Source: JBGTGG01 sp964398945 (GTDB lineage: Bacteria > Bacteroidota > Bacteroidia > Cytophagales > Cyclobacteriaceae). From it: a DNA stretch of 64,000 nt. A program made the translations under genes and the position numbers. The notes under the pieces were generated by a model. That model saw only the letters and a list, made by a program, of their open reading frames with translations, was not told where the DNA came from and searched no databases. Below, piece after piece: positions 54,401 to 61,981 of this stretch (its first letter is position 1; each line of letters opens with the position of its first letter). The DNA lies in assembly GCA_964398945.1 (NCBI GenBank), contig CAYNOT010000005.1, positions 1 through 64,000 of the forward strand, in the 5' to 3' direction.

Positions 54401-54622
54401 TTCTGGGTAGTAGGCGAAATAGAGAATTATCCGCAATGTAGTGTTGCCATCTATGATGATAAAGGTGTACGGGTTTTTGAAGCCACCCCGTATTTAAACA
54501 ACTGGGATGGTACTTTCAATGGCAATGGAAAACAATTACCGGATGGTGTATACTATTACATTATTCGATGTGCAGGGGAAGAAAACAACCCCCGGTCGGG
54601 CAGTATTACACTCTTGCGCTAA
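51407..54622 (+). CDS. Surface protein with TIG, FG-GAP/VCBS, PKD and T9SS type B C-terminal domains
   Basis: 1,071 residues from ATG 51407. A signal peptide (FICLVFSSLSVFGQ) is followed by an IPT/TIG domain (GPNGDLISISGSNFGNNANQL). About six or seven FG-GAP/VCBS repeats follow, each with Asp-rich calcium loops (DLDGDAKVDI, DLNGDGKPDLV, DLDLDGKPELI, DLDGDKKADI, DLDGDGKPDIV, DVDRDGKPDVA). Two Ig-like domains and a PKD domain (TYLWTFGDGNSS) come next, with the C-terminal FFSPNGDASNPF... NWDGTFNGNGKQLPDGVYYYII. It is exported by the T9SS and probably displayed at the surface, with the PorP-SPOR protein encoded directly upstream. Confidence 0.9.
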   Translation: MRTTIRSIQYHLQQLSFICLVFSSLSVFGQKPEIKSLDKVKGPNGDLISISGSNFGNNANQLAVFFGAAKGTILTVSDQLIEVRVPPGTTYNSVSVINTTNGLIGYSREPFLLSYGGANPFSAASLVGQPDFNAESGLYDLCMCDLDGDAKVDIAAANDNANSISVFPNSSSGAGNINFGKIPILLNVRSIHIKCGDLNGDGKPDLVVSEGGDGNRIFIFQNGSSGIGNFSFVALPPIVLTGRKTKRVEIADLDLDGKPELIVTDQGSNIVAVLQNQSTIGSVSFAASPILITIPGAASTDALAVGDLNGDLIPEILVSQFLTGTSNIFLIPNTSIPGSLSFGSVITRPVSGTITNLKIGDLDGDKKADIAATQLLSSQVSILLNQSTSSTFNFAAPVNFAGGDRPWGIDFGDLDGDGKPDIVVASITQKTLTVLNNNSTTGNLSFTSTTVPTTYINRHVNIGDVDRDGKPDVAFTSIDDSNLGIEASKVSILRNKHCMIPEIKPAGPINICTGFPLQLTATASNGVTYEWRRDGDVVATGPNAFFDVTSSGSYTVRAISEAGTCTELSNAVTVNIGAGSVTGTATATNNGPVCVGSTLQLNINTLTGATGYRWSGPDGFTTTTQNPNIPNFTLAKAGKYTVEILAGTCVAREVSTVVEAIDAPDFTVAFTAPAVFCQGNTKTLSVSPIVSGFTYQWFEKTNGLISGATNTTLVVSSGGEYYYQGSVGGCTTIESSSVVVQEVTPPTVDFQSPASSCSGQQVQFTDQSTAGPGATYLWTFGDGNSSTERNPTHVYATATGSPFNVKLVVSYSGACPSELTKQITITAAPTMTISNPANTFVFCPGESLRLEVLGGFTNYTWSTGATTSFIDVTSAGTYSVQVNESGCTLFDDQVVTSHSSPIVNVLADPQQIIAGANTQLQASGLVSYEWTPTESLSNPSIPNPIASPLSTTVYKVVGPDANGCEGEGTIQISVQGEAVVTKLKPENFFSPNGDASNPFWVVGEIENYPQCSVAIYDDKGVRVFEATPYLNNWDGTFNGNGKQLPDGVYYYIIRCAGEENNPRSGSITLLR

Positions 54623-54711
54623 CGAAGGTTTAAGAGTGTTTCAAAGACTGTTAAATAACCCAAAAAAATGTAATTTGGCGTAAAAACCTACATTTCGTGG
54701 TTACTAAGTAA

Positions 54712-54719
54712 TAGATTTG
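54712..54719 (+). promoter_or_regulatory. -7 box before the second adhesin gene
   Basis: TAGATTTG fits TAnnTTTG exactly, 54 bp before the ATG at 54774. It suggests that the second adhesin and the following PorP gene can be transcribed separately from the first pair. Confidence 0.4.
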
Positions 54720-54773
54720 GGCTCTAACAAGGTGTAAAAGGCCCCCGATAGAAATAGATTAAATTTGATCAGT

Positions 54774-57700
54774 ATGAAAAAAGTGTTGTTCCTGTTAATC
54801 ATGTGGTTCAATCTTGGGGCAATTTCAGCATTCGCCCAGGAGATATGTAACAATGGAATTGATGACGATGGTGATGGTTTTATAGATTGCTATGACCCCG
54901 ACTGTTCAAACAACAACGCATGTAGCGGATATTTTGGCAACGATGCCAACTGCCAGGCAATACCCCCTGAATTTCCCCAATTTTCCATGCGGGTGGATTG
55001 GTCATCGCCCAATGGAACAGCAAACCACCTGAACAGGATTTCCATTGGCGACCTGGATGGCGATGGCATTCCTGAAGTTGTCAGTACAAACGTCGAATCG
55101 GACAGGATTTACATTTTGAATGGGGATGGTGGCACCATCAAGCGCCAATTGGCTGTAGGGTATGCCCTTGAACGTGAGGCTACTATTGGGAATATCAATG
55201 GTGATAATTGTGCCGAAATCTTCACTTTTGGAAGGGAAAGTGGCAATTGGACGATCTTCGCTTATGATTGTAACTTGAATCAGATTTGGAAAAGAAGGGC
55301 ATCCGGAAACCCCGTAACGCTGGGGCTAGCTGACTTTGATGGTGATGGCCTGGTGGAACTATATTATCGCGATGAGATATTGGATGCACATACGGGAACA
55401 CGCATTGTTCGTTCAACAGATTTTGCCAACACAGTAGGTGAGCCTGTTGCAGTGGACATGGATCCGCTTACATCGCCCAACCCGAACCATCTTGACCTTG
55501 AACTGGTGGCAGGTTGTATTATTTATGATGTCAATCTTGGCAATCGCACTACTGATTCCGGAAGTTTAACAGAACGAAGCCGGGTAAACAATTACTTCAT
55601 CAGAAATGAATTCAGTTCGGTCAGTGTAGCCGATTACAACCAGGACGGGTTTCTGGATGTAATTGCTTCGGGATCGTTAGGGTCAAAAAATGCAAACACC
55701 ACGATCTTTTTTTGGGATGTTCAAGCAAACGTTGTAAAAACCTATTCAGACCCTGACCCCAGCATCCTCGTTTCCCTTTCTTGTAACAACAATAGCCCTG
55801 CCACTGCCCGGTATGCCAACGGTTGGCAAAATGGAACAGGGCGTCTTAACATTGCCGATCTTGATGGCGATGGTCAATTGAATGTTTCGTATGTATCCGG
55901 TAAATTCCTTTATGCACTGGATGAAAACCTTGAATACTTTTGGCGGGTGGTAATCAATGAAGAAACCTCAGGCTATACAGGAAGTACGCTGTTCGACTTC
56001 AATGGAGATGGCCAGGCCGAAGTTGTGTACCGCGATGAACGCTTTCTATACATTATCAACGGTAATGACGGAACCGTCTACACACAACAAGCGTGTGTGG
56101 CCCGAACGGCAGTGGAGTATCCAATTGTGGCGGATGTGGATGGTGATGGTGCCAGTGAAATTTGCGTTACCTGCGGTTTTGATGATGTAGCGGCATGGGA
56201 TAATTTCTGTAACCTTGGCTACTCAACAAACTCCCATGTACGTGCATTTGAATCTGCCGGTGAACCATGGGTGCCGGCCCGAAGGGTTTGGAACCAACAT
56301 GCCTACTTCAATGTGAATGTAAATGATGACTTAACTATTCCCCAAAGACAGCAACAACATCATTTGGTATGGTCACAAGGAACTTGTACGCTTGCCCCCA
56401 ACAGACCCCTTAACAGCTTCCTGATTCAAGCCCCTTACCTCGATTCAAATGGTTGCCCTACTTTCCCTGCACCGGATGTACGGTTTGTTGATAATTCCCT
56501 AACTGTTAACCCACCCACCTGTCCTGATCAGGATTTTACCGTCTCCTTCCAAATGGAGAATATTGGGAGCATCAGCGTAAGCGGGGATTTTCCAATTAGT
56601 TTTTATGAGGGCAACCCCCGACTGCCCGGTGCTACCTTGCTCAATACAGTGGTTATTACGCTTAGTACCCTTAACCCCGGAACACAATTCGCTGTAAACG
56701 ATGTAACAGTAACCGGAACCGGATCGGCTTTCATTTTATATATTGTTTTGAATGATGATGGAAGCACAGTCCCAACCCCTATTGCCCCCAATACAACCAT
56801 TTTGGAATGCGATTACACCAACAATATTTTATCCAGCCCGGTAAACCCCGGACCGGTAAGCCTGACGGCAATGCTTCTCCAGGAGAATATTAAATGTGAT
56901 GCAAATGCTCCCAATAATGGAGCCGTCCGTGCATTTATCCCCGGGGGCGGTGGAAGCCAAAATACAACGGACTATGATTTCTTCTGGTATAATGGTGGCC
57001 AACCGGTAGCCGGCCCTGCTGATTTTACAGGCCCAATCTATTCCGGGTTACCGGGTGGGGATTATACAGTATTCGCGATTCACAAAACAGCAAATTGCAA
57101 TTCCGATACCGTCACTGTTACGTTGACCGAGATAGCACCCGACCCTGCTGATAACGCTGTTATCTTCTTAGAAAACCCGTACGACAATTGCAAAAACCCG
57201 AACGGGAAACTTAGGGTCGAAGTCAATGGAGGCAATACCCCTGTCGGAAACTACACCTATGCATGGTACGAAGGGCCTATCGTGTTGAGCGGTCCCAAAG
57301 TAAGCGTAAGCCATGTCGCTACCGGGCTAGTCCCGTTAACATATTCTGTTTTGGTAACGAATAAGGCTACCGGATGTGAATCCATTGCCACGTTTAACCT
57401 TCCCGATGATTCAGTCAAACCCGTTCCGGATATTGTTGTCACGGATATTCTTTGCGCAGGCGGGAACACGGGGGCAGTTGCCGCAACTGCCGATGGCGGT
57501 CAGGTTGCAGGATATACATTTGATTGGTATAATGGCAACACCGTTAAACCTACCCCGGACTTTACGGGTGCTACACGGTCAAATTTAGCAGCAGGTAGTT
57601 ACACTTTAGTAGTGACAAAGAATAGCCAACAATGTCCTTCTGATCCTGTAACGGTAACCATTGTTCAAACCTTACCGCCTACCGTTACCGCATCTACAAC

Positions 57701-60700
57701 TGCAAATCAAACATCATGTGATGCAACCTTGCCCAATGGTTCAGTGCTGGCTGATATCGGGGCGCAAACAGGATTGACGATTGAATGGTTTACCGGGCAA
57801 AATACATTGCCCGTGAATCTGATTGCTGGTGCCAACACAACCTCAATGACCAATTTAAACCCGGGCGTTTATACAGTTAAAGTAACCGATCCTTTAACTT
57901 CATGTTCGGCAACGGCTGAAGCTACAGTAAGTTTTGCAGTGGTAACACCTTCCATCATCATTGGGGCAATCGCTGATTTCACATCTTGTAACGATCCTGA
58001 TGGTTCCATCACCGTAAATGTAACATTGGATACCCCATCGGATTATACTTTTTCATGGTATGATGGACCTTCCGTAAAAGCAACCCCTGATTACCCGGAT
58101 ACTGACAATGTATTGGAAAACTTGCCGCCTGGTGATTATACCGTACGCGCAGTCCATAATACAAAAAACTGTGAGGCTGCCCCGATTACTGCAACGGTGT
58201 TGGATAACTCTGCGGTTACAACCATTACCTATACCAATAATGTAACTACCTATCCTTCCGATTGTAGCTCCGATGATGGTGCAATGGAAGTAGTCATTAA
58301 TGCCCCAGGCAATTCCTCTGGGTTTTTGGTTGAATGGTTTGTTGGAATAGAACCGTTTACATCCACACCTTTCTTTACTGAAACAGTGAGTTCAAGTTCC
58401 ACTGCCTCAAATATTGCCTCTGGTGTTTACTCTGTCAGGGCAACGAACCTGGACAATGGTTGCCCTGCGGTAGCCGATTTCTTCCTGCCATTTGTTGATG
58501 CCCACGAATTGGATTTCATCGCCAAAAGCCCGGTAGAAGATTGTAGCCCGACCAATACGGGATCAATTGAATTTTCAATTACTAAATCGCCAGGAGCTAC
58601 TTTTAGTGAAGCAGATTATACATTTGAAATCCACCTCGGTCCCGATGAACCCGGAACTTTGGTAGATTCCTTTAATGGATCAGATGGGACTATCGATTAT
58701 GCCTTCAATAATTTGGAGCCTGGGTCATATACCATAGTTGCCATCTCCAACAATCTGATAACAGCCGGTTGTAAGGCATACCTTCCTTTAATTGTAATCG
58801 AGCAAATCACTACTACACCTGTAATTGCTGCGACCTCCATCGATGCCAATACAAATTGTACGGGTGCCACCAGTTCAGGCAGGATTGAATTGGATATAGA
58901 CGCGGGCGGAAACCCAACCGATTATTCTTTTGCATGGTTTCAGGGACCAACAACAGCATCGCCAGTATTGCCTCCGGCAAACATTGGAGGCAACGGTGAA
59001 CTCGCACAAAACCTGGCACCCGGCCAATATACTGTTGAGGTAACCAAAACATCCGGTACTTCATTGGGCTGTTCATCCGTGGCAACGTTTACCATCTTTA
59101 ACAATCCTCCGGTAATGTCGATTGCCAGTACCGATATCCAAATTGATCAGCTTACACGCTGTGATGTTAATAATGCTTTGGTCACGATCATGACTGTTAC
59201 AGAAAATACAATTGCACAACCATTTGGCAATTACACTTTCGAATGGTTTAATGCTTCCATGGTTTCTATTCAAGGACCATCGGCTGATAACACATTTACC
59301 CCGGCAACACCCGGAAATTACTTCGTTCGTGCAACCAACATTGCAAGCAATTGTGCAACCGGTGAATTGGCTTTTGAAATAAAAGATATGACAATTGGTA
59401 CCACCCTGGTTGACCTGATTGATTTTACAACTCCAACATTGTGTTTGAAACCGGACAACGTCCTTGGGCTTCTTGAAGTGAATGGTACGGGAGCCCCTGC
59501 TGCAGGCAGTTATACCTATCGCTGGTACGAAGGAGGAACTGCAACCGGTGTGCCAATCGACAATGATGCAATACTGGATAATATTGTTGTACCGGGCGGA
59601 CAGACAGAAGTAACTTTTACCATAGAAGTAATCAATGATGACAATGGTTGTGTGATCACCGACACCTATATTTTACCGGTTGAGGTGGCCCCTATATCGT
59701 TAAGCTCTTCGGCTACCCCGCTAACATTTTGTGCAACCGATAATGGTGCTGTATTTGCCACTGTTACCAATGTATCGGCACCGATCAGTAATAATGGGTA
59801 TACCTACAATTGGTACTTTGGGGCTGAGGTAAAAGCTGTACCTGATTCCCTTGGAAAGGACGTAACGCTATTGCCTGCTGGTGATTATACGGTTGTTGCC
59901 GTTGACAACCTTGATCCAACTTGTCAAACTGAGAAACAAACTGTAACGGTGTTGGATGAGCGGATGTATCCTCAACCAACTGCCATGCCGCTTTCCCCGG
60001 TTACCAACTGTGATCCCGCCAAACAAAATGGTGCTGCTTCAGCGTCTGTTGCTGGCGATGTCATCAATTATACTTTTGATTGGTATGCCGGCCCAATTGT
60101 TACCGGAACTCCGATCTACACGGGGGCGCAAGCCGGTAACCTCGGTATTGGTCTATACACGGTTGAAGCCCGTGACATTGTAACAGGTTGTACGGGAACA
60201 ACACAAGTCACCATTGATGAAGAGCCAATCCCGGTACCGCTACCACAAATCGAAATCATTTCGCATGTGACCAGTTGTGTAATGGATAATGGAATATTGG
60301 CCGCATCGGTAGATGGAAATACAAAAGACTATATTTTCAATTGGTATATCGGTACAACCGTAGGCGATGTTCCTGATTTCATTGGCGAAAAAGTAGATAG
60401 TTTGGCTGCTGGAACTTATACCGTAACGGCTACCAGTAAAATCACCGGATGTACCTCCGGGCCGGCAAGGGAAACCATTATTGAAGATCCTGCTTTTCCG
60501 GATTTTGAATTTAAAGTTGAATCAGCTTCTTGTGATGAGGAAAATGGGTATATAAGTTTATTCCTTACCGCCAGCATTGATGTAGGCACCATCGAATGGC
60601 ATCAAAATGGATCGTTGGTAGCAGTAGGCCCCAATTTATCGAATGCCTCTTCGGGTACGTATAGTGTCACGGTCACTTCGCAATTGGGATGTGCAACCAC

Positions 60701-61013
60701 AAAAGATGTTGAAATCAAAACGGACATCCATCCTTACAATTATATTTCGAGAAACGGTGATGATAAGAATGATCGCTTCTATGTGAATTGTATTGAAGAA
60801 TTCCCGAACAATATCGTGAAAATATACAACCGGGCAGGAACCTTGGTGTACGAGGCCCCCGGATATGATAATATTGATATCTATTTTGATGGTATTGCCA
60901 ATCGTGGAATCAAAGCATTAGGGGACAATCTTCCTGACGGAACGTACTTCTATATTATAGACAAGCGGGATGGTTCTAAACAATTAGCTGGATATTTGGA
61001 AATTGTAAATTAG
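54774..61013 (+). CDS. Giant surface protein with FG-GAP-like repeats, SprB-like repeats and T9SS type B C-terminal domain
   Basis: 2,079 residues from ATG 54774. A signal peptide (KKVLFLLIMWFNLGAISAFAQ) precedes a calcium-loop segment ICNNGIDDDGDGFIDCYDPDC, then FG-GAP-like repeats (DLDGDGIPEV, DFDGDGLVEL, DVDGDGASEI) to about 500 and a CARDB-like domain (about 570-660). At least ten SprB-like repeats follow, with Y-x-F-x-W-Y-x-G, LPPGDYTV and a Cys pair in each unit. The end (ISRNGDDKNDRFYVN... LPDGTYFYIID) is the gliding-motility-type sorting domain. The following PorP/SprF gene starts 8 bp later. Confidence 0.9.
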   Translation: MKKVLFLLIMWFNLGAISAFAQEICNNGIDDDGDGFIDCYDPDCSNNNACSGYFGNDANCQAIPPEFPQFSMRVDWSSPNGTANHLNRISIGDLDGDGIPEVVSTNVESDRIYILNGDGGTIKRQLAVGYALEREATIGNINGDNCAEIFTFGRESGNWTIFAYDCNLNQIWKRRASGNPVTLGLADFDGDGLVELYYRDEILDAHTGTRIVRSTDFANTVGEPVAVDMDPLTSPNPNHLDLELVAGCIIYDVNLGNRTTDSGSLTERSRVNNYFIRNEFSSVSVADYNQDGFLDVIASGSLGSKNANTTIFFWDVQANVVKTYSDPDPSILVSLSCNNNSPATARYANGWQNGTGRLNIADLDGDGQLNVSYVSGKFLYALDENLEYFWRVVINEETSGYTGSTLFDFNGDGQAEVVYRDERFLYIINGNDGTVYTQQACVARTAVEYPIVADVDGDGASEICVTCGFDDVAAWDNFCNLGYSTNSHVRAFESAGEPWVPARRVWNQHAYFNVNVNDDLTIPQRQQQHHLVWSQGTCTLAPNRPLNSFLIQAPYLDSNGCPTFPAPDVRFVDNSLTVNPPTCPDQDFTVSFQMENIGSISVSGDFPISFYEGNPRLPGATLLNTVVITLSTLNPGTQFAVNDVTVTGTGSAFILYIVLNDDGSTVPTPIAPNTTILECDYTNNILSSPVNPGPVSLTAMLLQENIKCDANAPNNGAVRAFIPGGGGSQNTTDYDFFWYNGGQPVAGPADFTGPIYSGLPGGDYTVFAIHKTANCNSDTVTVTLTEIAPDPADNAVIFLENPYDNCKNPNGKLRVEVNGGNTPVGNYTYAWYEGPIVLSGPKVSVSHVATGLVPLTYSVLVTNKATGCESIATFNLPDDSVKPVPDIVVTDILCAGGNTGAVAATADGGQVAGYTFDWYNGNTVKPTPDFTGATRSNLAAGSYTLVVTKNSQQCPSDPVTVTIVQTLPPTVTASTTANQTSCDATLPNGSVLADIGAQTGLTIEWFTGQNTLPVNLIAGANTTSMTNLNPGVYTVKVTDPLTSCSATAEATVSFAVVTPSIIIGAIADFTSCNDPDGSITVNVTLDTPSDYTFSWYDGPSVKATPDYPDTDNVLENLPPGDYTVRAVHNTKNCEAAPITATVLDNSAVTTITYTNNVTTYPSDCSSDDGAMEVVINAPGNSSGFLVEWFVGIEPFTSTPFFTETVSSSSTASNIASGVYSVRATNLDNGCPAVADFFLPFVDAHELDFIAKSPVEDCSPTNTGSIEFSITKSPGATFSEADYTFEIHLGPDEPGTLVDSFNGSDGTIDYAFNNLEPGSYTIVAISNNLITAGCKAYLPLIVIEQITTTPVIAATSIDANTNCTGATSSGRIELDIDAGGNPTDYSFAWFQGPTTASPVLPPANIGGNGELAQNLAPGQYTVEVTKTSGTSLGCSSVATFTIFNNPPVMSIASTDIQIDQLTRCDVNNALVTIMTVTENTIAQPFGNYTFEWFNASMVSIQGPSADNTFTPATPGNYFVRATNIASNCATGELAFEIKDMTIGTTLVDLIDFTTPTLCLKPDNVLGLLEVNGTGAPAAGSYTYRWYEGGTATGVPIDNDAILDNIVVPGGQTEVTFTIEVINDDNGCVITDTYILPVEVAPISLSSSATPLTFCATDNGAVFATVTNVSAPISNNGYTYNWYFGAEVKAVPDSLGKDVTLLPAGDYTVVAVDNLDPTCQTEKQTVTVLDERMYPQPTAMPLSPVTNCDPAKQNGAASASVAGDVINYTFDWYAGPIVTGTPIYTGAQAGNLGIGLYTVEARDIVTGCTGTTQVTIDEEPIPVPLPQIEIISHVTSCVMDNGILAASVDGNTKDYIFNWYIGTTVGDVPDFIGEKVDSLAAGTYTVTATSKITGCTSGPARETIIEDPAFPDFEFKVESASCDEENGYISLFLTASIDVGTIEWHQNGSLVAVGPNLSNASSGTYSVTVTSQLGCATTKDVEIKTDIHPYNYISRNGDDKNDRFYVNCIEEFPNNIVKIYNRAGTLVYEAPGYDNIDIYFDGIANRGIKALGDNLPDGTYFYIIDKRDGSKQLAGYLEIVN

Positions 61014-61021
61014 TTTTGACA

Positions 61022-61972
61022 ATGATTAAACGTACGCCTCTCCTACTTACATTTATCTTACTGGTTACTATATTTCAGCAGGGTATTGCACAGCAATACC
61101 CTGTATTTTCCCAATATTATTTCAATCCATTGGTTCTCAATCCCGCCTATGCCGGAGCGAATGTGGAATTCACGGCCGTTGCGATGTACCGGAACCAATG
61201 GGTCAATTTTCCGGGTGCCCCTAAAACCTATTCGATCACCGGCCATTCCTCTTTCATGAAGAATAAAATCGGACTCGGGTTGATCGTGAACCATGATGTG
61301 ATCGGAAGTTATAAGAACCAACATGTTTATGGAAGCTTCGCCTATAAAATACACTCACGCAATGCAACACTTTCAATGGGCCTGCAGGCAGGTGTAAATA
61401 TCCTCGGTGCCGATTATAGTTCCCTGTCTATCCAGCATCCTGATGACCCGAAATTCACCGAGTTCTTCAACGCCTTCAAACCAAATTTTGGAACCGGGCT
61501 TTACTATACAAGGAAAAATTTCTTTGTTGGCCTTTCTGTTCCCTTTATACTCAACAACAAAATGCCAAATTCATTTGGCGATGTTTTGAATGATATAGTA
61601 GAAGCACGTTATTATTTTATAAGGACCGGTACGGTTTTTCCGATCACAAAAACTGAGAACGTAAAATTAAACCCATCCGTTCTGATCCGTGCACAAGAAG
61701 GCCAACCGTTAACCTTTGATATCAACGCAGCTTTTATCTTCTATGATATCTTTAGTTTGGGGGCCTCCTATCGATTAAAGGATGCATTTATTAGTTTCAT
61801 TGACTTGAAACTAAATGAGAAATTCCATTTTAGTTATTCCTTTGACTGGACCGGATCATCCATCAATAACTTCACCCGCGGGTCACATGAGTTTGTACTC
61901 GTGTACCGTGCTAAATTTTCCAGTGTCCACAAAAACCTGGAATGCCCTTCGTATTACAACTACAGGAATTAA
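61022..61972 (+). CDS. PorP/SprF-family T9SS membrane protein
   Basis: 316 residues from ATG 61022. Signal peptide (LLLTFILLVTIFQQGIAQ), then the SprF start YPVFSQYYFNPLVLNPAYAGAN. Conserved barrel parts include WVNFPGAPKTYSITGHSSFM, KIGLGLIVNHDVIG and the end TRGSHEFVLVYR. Unlike the copy at 50034 it has no SPOR extension, so it is a typical SprF-like protein. In Flavobacterium SprF is needed for secretion of SprB and is encoded directly after it, exactly as here after the giant adhesin. Confidence 0.93.
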   Translation: MIKRTPLLLTFILLVTIFQQGIAQQYPVFSQYYFNPLVLNPAYAGANVEFTAVAMYRNQWVNFPGAPKTYSITGHSSFMKNKIGLGLIVNHDVIGSYKNQHVYGSFAYKIHSRNATLSMGLQAGVNILGADYSSLSIQHPDDPKFTEFFNAFKPNFGTGLYYTRKNFFVGLSVPFILNNKMPNSFGDVLNDIVEARYYFIRTGTVFPITKTENVKLNPSVLIRAQEGQPLTFDINAAFIFYDIFSLGASYRLKDAFISFIDLKLNEKFHFSYSFDWTGSSINNFTRGSHEFVLVYRAKFSSVHKNLECPSYYNYRN

Positions 61973-61981
61973 AATCAATGC

